In this document: in pieces, positions 8,620 through 14,094 of the stretch
Layout of the letters: the number at the start of each line of letters is the position of its first letter
Position numbering within the stretch: the first letter of the stretch is position 1
Assembly (NCBI GenBank): GCA_964467175.1
Contig: CAYXNY010000003.1
Coordinates: 1-14,094 of the forward strand
DNA from: JAWAFD01 sp964467175
GTDB lineage: Archaea > Micrarchaeota > Micrarchaeia > Anstonellales > J096
DNA: 14,094 nt
Direction of reading: 5' to 3'
Position numbers and translations under genes: made by a program
Notes under the pieces: generated by a model
Told to the model about the DNA's origin: nothing
Databases searched by the model: none
Seen by the model: the letters and a program-made list of their open reading frames with translations, nothing else

Positions 8620-8661
8620 GAGTTAGGATATGATTTTAAATCTTCCCCTGAAAATTTTTTC
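8620..8661 (+). promoter_or_regulatory. Archaeal promoter with TATA box, predicted leaderless transcript for apgM
   Basis: The 42-nt gap holds GATTTTAAATC, with the TATA-like core TTTTAAAT at 8634-8641. Its centre is about 24 nt before ATG 8662, the spacing expected between an archaeal TATA box and the transcription start. No Shine-Dalgarno sequence precedes the ATG, so the message is probably leaderless. This separates apgM from the three-gene cluster upstream. Confidence 0.55.
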
Positions 8662-9852
8662 ATGGCACTTCTTGTTATTTTAGATGGCGTTGGAGACATA
8701 AGGGCGAGGGGAAAAGGAACTCCTCTCGAGGAGGCAAAAAAACCTAATTTAGATGGATTGGTTGAAAATGGCGCGGTTGGTCTGATGAGCACACTCGGAA
8801 GGGGGCTGGCACCGGGGAGCGATACGGGCCATCTTGCAATTCTTGGGTACGACTGGAAAAATGAATACCCTGGGAGAGGTCCGTTGGAGGCCCTTGGGGT
8901 TGGGATGGAATTGAAAGAGGGAGATGTTGCTTTCAGAGCGAATTTTGCAACAGTTATAAAAAACCAGATAGTAGATAGAAGGGCCGGAAGGATCGAAACA
9001 GAGGAAGCGAAAAAAATTGCGAAGGCGGTTGAAAAAATAAAAATTGATGGTGTTGAAATCCTTTTCAAGCATTCGACCGAGCACAGGGGCGCTGTAGTCC
9101 TCAGGGGAAAGGGATTGAGCGCAAAAATAAAAGATACAGACCCGCACAAAATAGGCGAGTTGCATGCGTGCGAGCCTTTGGAAAAAACAAAGGAAGCGAA
9201 AAAAACTGCGGAAGTGGTAAATAAATGGACAAAAAAAGTAATGGAAATTTTGAGCCAGCACGAAATAAACAAAAAAAGAAAACTTCCTGCGAATGCTTTG
9301 CTGCTAAGGGGGGCTGGAATGCATAAAAATGTTGAGAGCTTTGAGAAAAGATTTGGAATGAAGGGTGCATGCATCGCCGGGGGGGCTCTTTACAAAGGGG
9401 TTGCAAAATATATAGGAATGGATGTAATAAATGTTAAGGGTGCAACCGGCGATAGGAATACAGATTTGGAAGCGAAGAGGAGGGCTGTTGAGAATGCATT
9501 AAAAAAATATGATTTTGTCTTCCTGCACATAAAAGCAACGGACTCATTTTCCCACGATGGGGATTTTGAAGGGAAGAAGGGGTTTATTGAAAAAATAGAC
9601 AGCGCGATCAGGTTTGATTTTGAAACAGATGTTATCGTTGTCACCGGTGATCACTCCACCCCCTGGAGCTTGAAAAGGCATTCTGGGCATGAGGTTCCGA
9701 TTATTTTCAGCGGCGAGCTTGTGAGGAAGGATGACGTAAAGAGGTTTGACGAGTACAGCGCAATGAGAGGAGGAATAGGGCATATTAAAGGGAAGGACAT
9801 AATAAACATGATAAAAAATTACATGGGAAAAAATGAGGTTGTTGGAAGCTAA
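8662..9852 (+). CDS. apgM: 2,3-bisphosphoglycerate-independent phosphoglycerate mutase, archaeal type
   Basis: Interconverts 3-phosphoglycerate and 2-phosphoglycerate in cytoplasmic glycolysis/gluconeogenesis. It belongs to the alkaline phosphatase superfamily and uses two divalent metal ions and a serine nucleophile. The 396 residues match the usual archaeal length of about 400. Visible signatures are the N-terminal metal aspartate in V-I-L-D-G-V-G-D (D8); the nucleophile loop A-P-G-S-D-T-G-H-L-A-I-L-G-Y-D (S53); G-R-G-P-L-E-A-L-G; the metal-ligand stretch H-I-K-A-T-D-S-F-S-H-D-G-D-F-E (D294, H298); and V-T-G-D-H-S-T-P-W (D330, H331) followed by R-H-S-G-H-E-V-P (H340). All key residues expected for catalysis appear present. 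The ATG is preferred because the TATA-like box is about 24 nt upstream. It is the only housekeeping enzyme in the window and has no evident functional link to its neighbours. Confidence 0.96.
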   Translation: MALLVILDGVGDIRARGKGTPLEEAKKPNLDGLVENGAVGLMSTLGRGLAPGSDTGHLAILGYDWKNEYPGRGPLEALGVGMELKEGDVAFRANFATVIKNQIVDRRAGRIETEEAKKIAKAVEKIKIDGVEILFKHSTEHRGAVVLRGKGLSAKIKDTDPHKIGELHACEPLEKTKEAKKTAEVVNKWTKKVMEILSQHEINKKRKLPANALLLRGAGMHKNVESFEKRFGMKGACIAGGALYKGVAKYIGMDVINVKGATGDRNTDLEAKRRAVENALKKYDFVFLHIKATDSFSHDGDFEGKKGFIEKIDSAIRFDFETDVIVVTGDHSTPWSLKRHSGHEVPIIFSGELVRKDDVKRFDEYSAMRGGIGHIKGKDIINMIKNYMGKNEVVGS

Positions 9853-9873
9853 TATGCTTATTTGATTAGTGTA

Positions 9874-9957
9874 ATGTTCAAAAAATATATATTTTTGATT
9901 ATTGCAGTAATCAAAATAGCTGTATTTGTTGGAATAATTAGAAGCAGGAGTGAATGA
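9874..9957 (+). CDS. Possible 27-residue hydrophobic small protein (uncertain)
   Basis: The ATG at 9874 opens a 27-codon frame ending at TGA 9955-9957. Its product would be M-F-K-K-Y followed by about 17 mostly hydrophobic residues and a basic R-S-R-S-E tail, the profile of a single-span small membrane protein. It lies in the same frame as apgM, 21 nt beyond the apgM TAA. There is no Shine-Dalgarno sequence, and the frame spans the stem-loop at 9893-9916. A/T-rich DNA often gives such frames by chance, so treat it as a weak candidate. Confidence 0.2.
   Translation: MFKKYIFLIIAVIKIAVFVGIIRSRSE
9880..9916. terminator. Stem-loop between convergent genes, possible bidirectional terminator
   Basis: A perfect 9-bp inverted repeat TTTTGATTA (9893-9901) / TAATCAAAA (9908-9916) encloses a 6-nt loop, TTGCAG. 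On the minus strand the stem is followed by a short A/T run and then six T (9885 down to 9880), which suits termination of the pilus operon. On the plus strand the left arm itself begins in a five-T run downstream of apgM. Archaeal termination depends mainly on T tracts, so the role of the hairpin is inferred. Confidence 0.4.
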
Positions 9958-9964
9958 GTTGGGT

Positions 9965-10528
9965 TCAGCCGGTTTTCTGCGCGACCGGGCTCACAACAGT
10001 TGCGTCCGTTGCCCTCAAAACCGTCTTATCCGGGTCTGAGCGGAGGTTGTACCATACGCCGAATTTTCCCCTAAACTCATCGCCAGGAACCATCCTCAAC
10101 CTTCCCCCTGTTTGGTCATAGCATGGAATGTTCAGGAAAGTTCCTGTTTCTCCGCTGAGGAGGGATTTTTCGTTTGCCTGCGCGGCTGAATCGAGAACCT
10201 TGTTTCCCTGCACGCACGCGACCTTCTTTATCTCAACGCTCTCGGGATTGTTGTTCATGACTTTTATGCTTATGTAAACATAGTTGTCCGCATCAGCGTA
10301 GAGCTGGGGAGTGCCGTCGCACGCAAACTCCTGCCTGGGAAAGTTGCAAACGCTCGGAAGCTTTATCATTCCAAAGAGAGTAATAAGGATTGCGAGCACT
10401 ATTAAAATTGCCAAAATCGCCCATCCGTATGTCATTAAATATTCCATCGCAGCTTGGCCTTTCAAGCTGCGAGCTATGCGCGGAGCGGCGCATTCAATCG
10501 CTGCCTGACCTTTCAAATTTTTGTTCAT
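9965..10528 (-). CDS. Type IV pilin-like protein with duplicated class III signal motif
   Basis: A 187-residue secreted pilin-like protein, expected to be cleaved by a class III (PibD/EppA-like) prepilin peptidase and assembled through its hydrophobic N-terminal helix. L-K-G-Q-A-A-M-E-Y at residues 22-30, followed by a continuous hydrophobic helix (about 31-54), is the standard archaeal class III signal, with cleavage expected after G24. Unusually, a second copy, L-K-G-Q-A-A-I-E, lies at residues 5-12 and is not followed by a hydrophobic helix. The remaining part is a soluble beta-rich head with cysteines 61, 70, 105 and 136, which could form two disulfides. The start is secure: GAGGTGAT (10539-10532) lies just before the ATG and overlaps the stop of the upstream T2SF gene, showing translational coupling. 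As the last gene of the minus-strand operon it may be a major or minor pilin. Confidence 0.9.
   Translation of the reverse strand: MNKNLKGQAAIECAAPRIARSLKGQAAMEYLMTYGWAILAILIVLAILITLFGMIKLPSVCNFPRQEFACDGTPQLYADADNYVYISIKVMNNNPESVEIKKVACVQGNKVLDSAAQANEKSLLSGETGTFLNIPCYDQTGGRLRMVPGDEFRGKFGVWYNLRSDPDKTVLRATDATVVSPVAQKTG
10443..10516 (-). repeat. 51-bp-spaced direct repeat encoding the two LKGQAA motifs
   Basis: Two 23-bp copies at 10494-10516 and 10443-10465 match at 19 of 23 positions by eye, offset by exactly 17 codons. Both begin TTGAAAGG on the coding (minus) strand. The high nucleotide identity, with differences mostly at third positions, suggests an actual sequence duplication rather than chance. 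Confidence 0.75.
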
Positions 10529-10537
10529 TTTATCACC

Positions 10538-11575
10538 TCATGCGATAAACCCTGCGAAAAATGCATCCAGCAAAGAGGATGCAAAGAAAAATACCAAGTA
10601 AGCGATCAGAAGAATGAACGGAAAGTATCTGAGCCCCTGGTTTCTTGAGCCGGTTTGTATCACGCCGATTATGAAGGAACCGAACAGGGAGGTTATGAGC
10701 ATGGAGAAAAGGGCGAAGTAATGAAAGTCTTTTGGGGTTATCGGAGGAGTTGTCGGGGTTAGGCCTGTGAGCGCAGATGTTTCTGCTGTCTGCGGGACAA
10801 AGGCAAAAGCCGAATGAAGAACTACCAGGAGTTTTTCTGAAACCGCAAAGAGGAACGGGGTTCCTATTGCAGCCGCGAAGAAAAGGAATATTATATAAAT
10901 GATAAGGCTGGCCTGTATCTCTTTCTTCACGAGCATCCCCTCCCTTGCTTCTTCAGCTGTTTTCTCAAGTATGGTCGCTATCTCCCCTCCGCTCGCGAGC
11001 GCCTGCTTCAAAAGCTCTATGGTTCTCGAGATGAGACGGGAATCGAACTTCAGAGCGAGTTTGTCCAGCGCCTCATCCAAGGGCTCTCCGCCGAAAGAGG
11101 ACTTTATCGTTGCCTTTGTCTCTTCCGCAAGCAGGCCGAATTCTGGCTTTGATGCCTGCCACATCGCCTGGTCCAGAGGCATCCCAGCGCGGACGTTTGC
11201 TGCAACGAGAGTGAGGAAATCCGGAAGGATAGATTCAACAGCCATCCTCCTTGCCTCCGCTCTAAGCGAAAGGTAGGTGTAAACTATAAGCACGAAAAAT
11301 GGAACAACAATAAGGAGGGAGAGCAAAACAGCAATAAGAACTGAGATCGCGCCGGCGTACACCGGGTTGATGGAGAACGCAATCTCTTCAAGGAAGGTTT
11401 TTGAATCAGGAAAATTGAGAAGCACGACAGTTGAAAGGATGAAGAAGAGCAGGGAAAACAATATGATGTAGCCGGAAACGGCCTCGCCGCTTGTCTCCAT
11501 GCCCGCGGAGTTCGCAAGCTTTTCTATTTTTCTCACCCTTTCGCGGGGCAACAGTCTTCCGATTGTTTTTATCAT
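10538..11575 (-). CDS. T2SF-domain pilus assembly membrane protein (TadC/GspF-like), second of pair
   Basis: A 345-residue polytopic membrane platform protein of a type IV pilus/Tad-like secretion system, expected to sit in the cytoplasmic membrane and engage the assembly ATPase. Hydrophobic spans are at about 34-54, 74-101, 221-243, 284-306 and 317-338. The cytoplasmic helical T2SF domain lies between the second and third (about 113-215), with the typical N-V-R-A-G-M-P-L-D-Q-A-M and L-A-S-G-G-E-I-A-T-I-L-E-K motifs. A threonine/proline-rich loop (about 262-281) separates the last spans. I start it at ATG 11575, preceded by GGTGGTG and 1 nt after the upstream stop; the longer open frame reaching 11695 would overlap the upstream T2SF gene and starts with non-membrane, arginine-rich residues, so it is rejected. 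The stop overlaps the pilin's ribosome binding site. Confidence 0.9.
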   Translation of the reverse strand: MIKTIGRLLPRERVRKIEKLANSAGMETSGEAVSGYIILFSLLFFILSTVVLLNFPDSKTFLEEIAFSINPVYAGAISVLIAVLLSLLIVVPFFVLIVYTYLSLRAEARRMAVESILPDFLTLVAANVRAGMPLDQAMWQASKPEFGLLAEETKATIKSSFGGEPLDEALDKLALKFDSRLISRTIELLKQALASGGEIATILEKTAEEAREGMLVKKEIQASLIIYIIFLFFAAAIGTPFLFAVSEKLLVVLHSAFAFVPQTAETSALTGLTPTTPPITPKDFHYFALFSMLITSLFGSFIIGVIQTGSRNQGLRYFPFILLIAYLVFFFASSLLDAFFAGFIA

Positions 11576-11576
11576 C

Positions 11577-12428
11577 CTACACCACCGAGTATTTCGGCCT
11601 TGAGCTCTCGGCCATCGCCAGGAAAAGGAACTGCAGCAGGCCCACCGCAAGCACAACAAGGAAAAGGTACGCCGCGGGTATCTGGAGGCCTCCACCTATG
11701 AAAGAGAACAGTATTATCGCAAAAGCTATTCCAAGCGACGGGAATATTATGCCGAATATCATGTAGAACATCACCAGCGGGTTCAGTTTTTGGCCATATT
11801 CCTTCAGCGCTATCACCTGCTCCTTTGCTATTTGGTTGAGAACGCCCTCCAAACTTTCCGCAACATCAGAACCGGAGCTCAGGGCGTTTGCGATCTGAAG
11901 AAGAATGCGCTTGAGCGCGGATGAGGGCGAAGTGTCCGCAACCTCCCTCAGGGACTGGCTCAATGGTTTTCCAAGAGTGACATCATCAGCAATCTTCCGA
12001 AACTCTTTGCTCACCGCGCCGTAGCCCCTGCTCACCCCGACAACCGCATCGAAGAGAGGCATACCTGAGCGGAGGGCTATGAGAAGATGCCGGGTTGCGA
12101 AAACTATTTCATAATCTATCTCTTTTCTCATTTTCAGCATCAGCACATCAGGATAGTTGAGGTAGTAGAAAAATGAAAATATATAGAACAGCAGGAATGC
12201 CGGAACGAGCCAGAGCAGGCTTACGCCCAGCGAGCTCGCGATCAGCCCGATAAGAAGGGCAAGGAAAAGAGAAAGTATGAAAGAAGAGAATACAACCCAG
12301 TCCATGAATTCGTGGGTGGTCTTGTCTATTACTGCGATTTTAAGTTTTTTATCCAGCCCGGGAAAATACGGCAGGACTGCATCGGAAAGAATTGAAAATA
12401 CGGGAATTCTGCCCATCCTTTTCGCCAT
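11577..12428 (-). CDS. T2SF-domain pilus assembly membrane protein (TadB/GspF-like), first of pair
   Basis: A 283-residue membrane protein and probable partner of the following T2SF protein in the pilus base platform. Spans are at about 43-66, 70-90, 215-245 and 250-271. The T2SF cytoplasmic domain (about 100-210) contains L-L-I-A-L-R-S-G-M-P-L-F-D-A-V-V and A-L-S-S-G-S-D-V-A-E-S-L-E, the two characteristic four-helix-bundle motifs. I chose ATG 12428 because GGTGGTG immediately precedes it, the same arrangement as the next gene; a TTG at 12449 would add seven residues. Pairs of adjacent single-T2SF proteins occur in Tad and some archaeal pilus loci, whereas archaellum FlaJ carries both halves in one chain. 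Confidence 0.9.
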   Translation of the reverse strand: MAKRMGRIPVFSILSDAVLPYFPGLDKKLKIAVIDKTTHEFMDWVVFSSFILSLFLALLIGLIASSLGVSLLWLVPAFLLFYIFSFFYYLNYPDVLMLKMRKEIDYEIVFATRHLLIALRSGMPLFDAVVGVSRGYGAVSKEFRKIADDVTLGKPLSQSLREVADTSPSSALKRILLQIANALSSGSDVAESLEGVLNQIAKEQVIALKEYGQKLNPLVMFYMIFGIIFPSLGIAFAIILFSFIGGGLQIPAAYLFLVVLAVGLLQFLFLAMAESSRPKYSVV

Positions 12429-12461
12429 CACACCACCATATTGTCGCAAAATGCCATATTA

Positions 12462-13952
12462 TTAACCCCAGTAAGTTTTTATAAGGGTATCGCTGACCCC
12501 CCTTTCCTTTGCGAGAAGGGTTTTTGCCTGCTTCACCGCCTCATCCTTTGAGATTTCGCCCCGCACATAGCTCACGAACACCCTCCTGTCTCGGGCGCTT
12601 AGGTAGTGGAGAAGCTCGCCCTCATGCATCCTGTTTATCTCCTCAAGGACATCTCCTGCCTCCTCCTTCGCCTCCTCTTTGCTCTCGGCCGGAGGAGCAT
12701 AAACAGGAGGCCGGGGTTTTTCCACTGGAGGAGCTACAGCCACTCTTTCCTCCCTTGCCGGTGGTTGAGGTGCTGGGGACGGCGGTTTAGCTACTGACGG
12801 GCTTGCTCTGCTTATTGTTGAAACAATCTTCTTTTTCAACTCATCGAACTTTGCAGGATAGTTGAGCCGCACGTATTCTATTCTCTTGCTTATGTTCCCA
12901 ACATCCACGCCCCCAAAACCCTTGAGATGCTCCAGCTCGGCGACATGAACCTTCACCGTGTAATCCGAATATGCATCAATTATTCTTGTTATCTGCAAAA
13001 GTATGCTCTCCAAATCCGAGGAAAAAAGGGAATCCGCCTGGGCGCTCATGGCTGGGTTGTCAAAAATGACAAGTTTTGCCTGCTGGTATTCATTGTTTAT
13101 TTTATCAAAATTTGTGTTGAAAGCAGCGAGGACTTCTGAGATGATGTTGTTCAGGTCTTCCTCCTGCTCCTTCACTATAGCCTCCAAAACCCCTTCTCCT
13201 TTCATTCCGGCCTCCTTCTGCTCGATAACCTTTTTCAGCTCCACTATCTCGGCCTTAAGTTCAGCTTTTCGTTCTGCGGATTTTTCCTTGAAAAGCTCCC
13301 TTGTAAGCTCTATCATTTTTCTTTTCACATCGGATTTGTTTATCTCGCCCGCCTGCTGGTATCTTTTCACAACCTCCTCCATCTTTCTTTTTGCCGCTTC
13401 ATCAACCGGAATGGAAAGCTGTTTCGGCATTTCTATAACAACTTCCTCGTGGCGGTCTATGTATGGGACGGCCACCTCGAGCTTCTTCTCCTCTTCTTCT
13501 TCCATCTCTTCACCTTTTGCGAATATTGAGACTTCTGGTTTTTTAACTTTTTCTTCCGGAAGTTTTAAAACTTCTTCTTTTTTCTCGTCCTCTTTTTTTG
13601 GCAGAGGGAGTTCAGCCGGCTTCTCCTGCGGAACAACAGGCCTAGGAGGTGGCGGCGGAGGCAAAGGCCTTGCAACCGGAATTTCTTCAGCCCTTTCAAC
13701 CTCTGGTTTGCCGGCCGCCTCTATGCTAACCTGCCTTTCCGGTACTTCGTATGTTTGGAATTTTTGTTTTATCTCTATTACTTTCTGTATCTTTTTATAC
13801 ATGTTTACTAGGTCTGTATAGTCAAGGTTTATCAGGTCTTCCGGAGCATCGTCAAAAATCTTGCTCACCTCTACCGGTGGCAGAACCACCTCAACCTTTT
13901 TCGCATTCCGGTGTATTTCTTCATATTGGGAGATCAGCTCATCCAGCTCCAT
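12462..13952 (-). CDS. Hypothetical coiled-coil, proline-rich protein heading the pilus operon
   Basis: A 496-residue soluble, highly charged protein of unknown family with no signal peptide or membrane span. Layout: an N-terminal helical module (1-70); a proline-rich linker including a run of six prolines (97-102) and P/K/E-rich sequence to about 145; an acidic run of glutamates (149-155); a long coiled coil (about 184-260); a helical central domain (about 262-380); a second proline-rich linker (about 384-421); and a compact helical C-terminal module (433-496) containing S-A-R-D-R-R-V-F-V-S-Y-V-R-G-E-I-S-K-D-E. The ATG at 13952 is preceded by GGTGGGG at 13967-13961. The stop is 33 nt before the first T2SF gene, with no promoter evident between, so it is probably co-transcribed with the pilus genes and may be a cytoplasmic adaptor, but this rests on position alone. 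Confidence 0.88.
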   Translation of the reverse strand: MELDELISQYEEIHRNAKKVEVVLPPVEVSKIFDDAPEDLINLDYTDLVNMYKKIQKVIEIKQKFQTYEVPERQVSIEAAGKPEVERAEEIPVARPLPPPPPPRPVVPQEKPAELPLPKKEDEKKEEVLKLPEEKVKKPEVSIFAKGEEMEEEEEKKLEVAVPYIDRHEEVVIEMPKQLSIPVDEAAKRKMEEVVKRYQQAGEINKSDVKRKMIELTRELFKEKSAERKAELKAEIVELKKVIEQKEAGMKGEGVLEAIVKEQEEDLNNIISEVLAAFNTNFDKINNEYQQAKLVIFDNPAMSAQADSLFSSDLESILLQITRIIDAYSDYTVKVHVAELEHLKGFGGVDVGNISKRIEYVRLNYPAKFDELKKKIVSTISRASPSVAKPPSPAPQPPAREERVAVAPPVEKPRPPVYAPPAESKEEAKEEAGDVLEEINRMHEGELLHYLSARDRRVFVSYVRGEISKDEAVKQAKTLLAKERGVSDTLIKTYWG

Positions 13953-14037
13953 CAGAACAACCCCACCAGTATATTTTTTACTATCATTTTACCTACCTAT
14001 ACATTCCTCCCTCTTTTTTTTTCTTTTCTTTCCTCTC
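13953..14037 (-). promoter_or_regulatory. Upstream region of the pilus operon with TATA-like boxes and a purine tract
   Basis: On the minus strand this gap holds GGTGGGG (ribosome binding site, 13967-13961), an A/T-rich AAAAAATAT element (about 13980-13972) and a weaker TGTATAGG (about 14002-13995). The first is only about 23 nt from the ATG and would predict a leaderless message, which conflicts with the ribosome binding site; the second would allow a short leader. The outer part (about 14005-14037) is an almost pure A/G tract on the minus strand. The promoter choice is unresolved. Confidence 0.3.
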
Positions 14038-14094
14038 TTAAACCTTAATGGTTTCTTCTTTAAACCCAAGAAACTTCAGATAATTTCCCAATTC
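14038..14094 (-). CDS. Possible C-terminal end of another minus-strand gene (cut by window edge)
   Basis: Reading the minus strand from the last base, one frame stays open for 18 codons and ends at TAA (14040-14038). The predicted tail, E-L-G-N-Y-L-K-F-L-G-F-K-E-E-T-I-K-V, has the composition of a genuine helical C-terminus. The stop lies 85 nt before the 496-residue gene on the same strand. The stretch is too short to identify, and an open run of this length can occur by chance. Confidence 0.35.
   Translation of the reverse strand, partial: ELGNYLKFLGFKEETIKV

Noticed and set aside
8511..9374. 287-codon open frame on the minus strand
   Set aside because: Antisense to apgM, whose catalytic motifs are intact. 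Composition is rich in serine, phenylalanine and proline, as expected for a shadow frame.
11576..11695. N-terminal extension of the second T2SF protein by 40 residues
   Set aside because: The extension overlaps the coding end of the upstream T2SF gene, is rich in arginine and tryptophan without a domain, and ATG 11575 has a good ribosome binding site 1 nt after the upstream stop.
13003..13821. 272-codon open frame on the plus strand, serine/phenylalanine-rich
   Set aside because: Lies wholly antisense to the 496-residue coiled-coil gene. Its composition is what reverse-complemented lysine/glutamate codons produce (phenylalanine, serine, leucine), and no domain is seen.
12462..13952. Archaellum FlaC/D/E-type protein identity for the coiled-coil gene
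   Set aside because: No recognisable FlaCE-type domain was seen, and the gene is not next to FlaG, FlaH, FlaI or a double-T2SF FlaJ; the platform here is a split pair of the Tad/pilus kind.
1..14094. CRISPR array, tRNA or insertion sequence
   Set aside because: No regularly spaced repeats, cloverleaf-like sequence with a TTCRA arm, transposase motif or terminal inverted repeats were seen on reading both strands.

Overview
The window looks archaeal, most likely from a DPANN-type lineage (Micrarchaeota or Diapherotrites-like). The evidence is a class III pilin signal of the G-Q-A-A-M-E-Y-L-M type, an archaeal-type cofactor-independent phosphoglycerate mutase (ApgM), GGTGAT/GGTGG ribosome binding sites that match an archaeal 16S tail, a TATA-like box placed for leaderless transcription, and a pair of archaeal/Tad-type T2SF membrane proteins. 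The lineage is inferred from gene style; no rRNA or ribosomal protein gene is present.

Left part, plus strand. A TctA-family (COG1784/DUF112-like) membrane permease, cut at its 5' end by the window edge (1-1029), is followed after a short gap by three closely linked genes (1075-2205, 2202-6218, 6223-8619). They encode proteins of 376, about 1338 and 798 residues. The first carries a peptidoglycan-binding-like repeat. The two large ones combine helical-repeat regions with glycine- and aromatic-rich beta segments that look like outer-membrane proteins. None of the three has a recognisable signal peptide. I recognise no full-length family for them, and this cluster is the best candidate here for an undescribed system.

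Middle. apgM (8662-9852, plus) appears to have its own promoter in the 42-nt gap before it. Its 3' end converges on a minus-strand pilus operon, and a perfect 9-bp stem-loop lies between the two.

Right part, minus strand, read from 13952 down to 9965: a 496-residue soluble coiled-coil/proline-rich protein, then two T2SF (TadB/TadC, GspF-like) membrane platform proteins only 1 nt apart, then a type IV pilin-like protein whose ribosome binding site overlaps the preceding stop codon. The pilin has a duplicated class III cleavage motif. The secretion ATPase and the prepilin peptidase are not in the window. At the right edge an open minus-strand frame ends at 14038 and may be the tail of another gene.

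I see no tRNA, rRNA, CRISPR array, insertion sequence or integrase, and no gene-free stretch above 300 bases.
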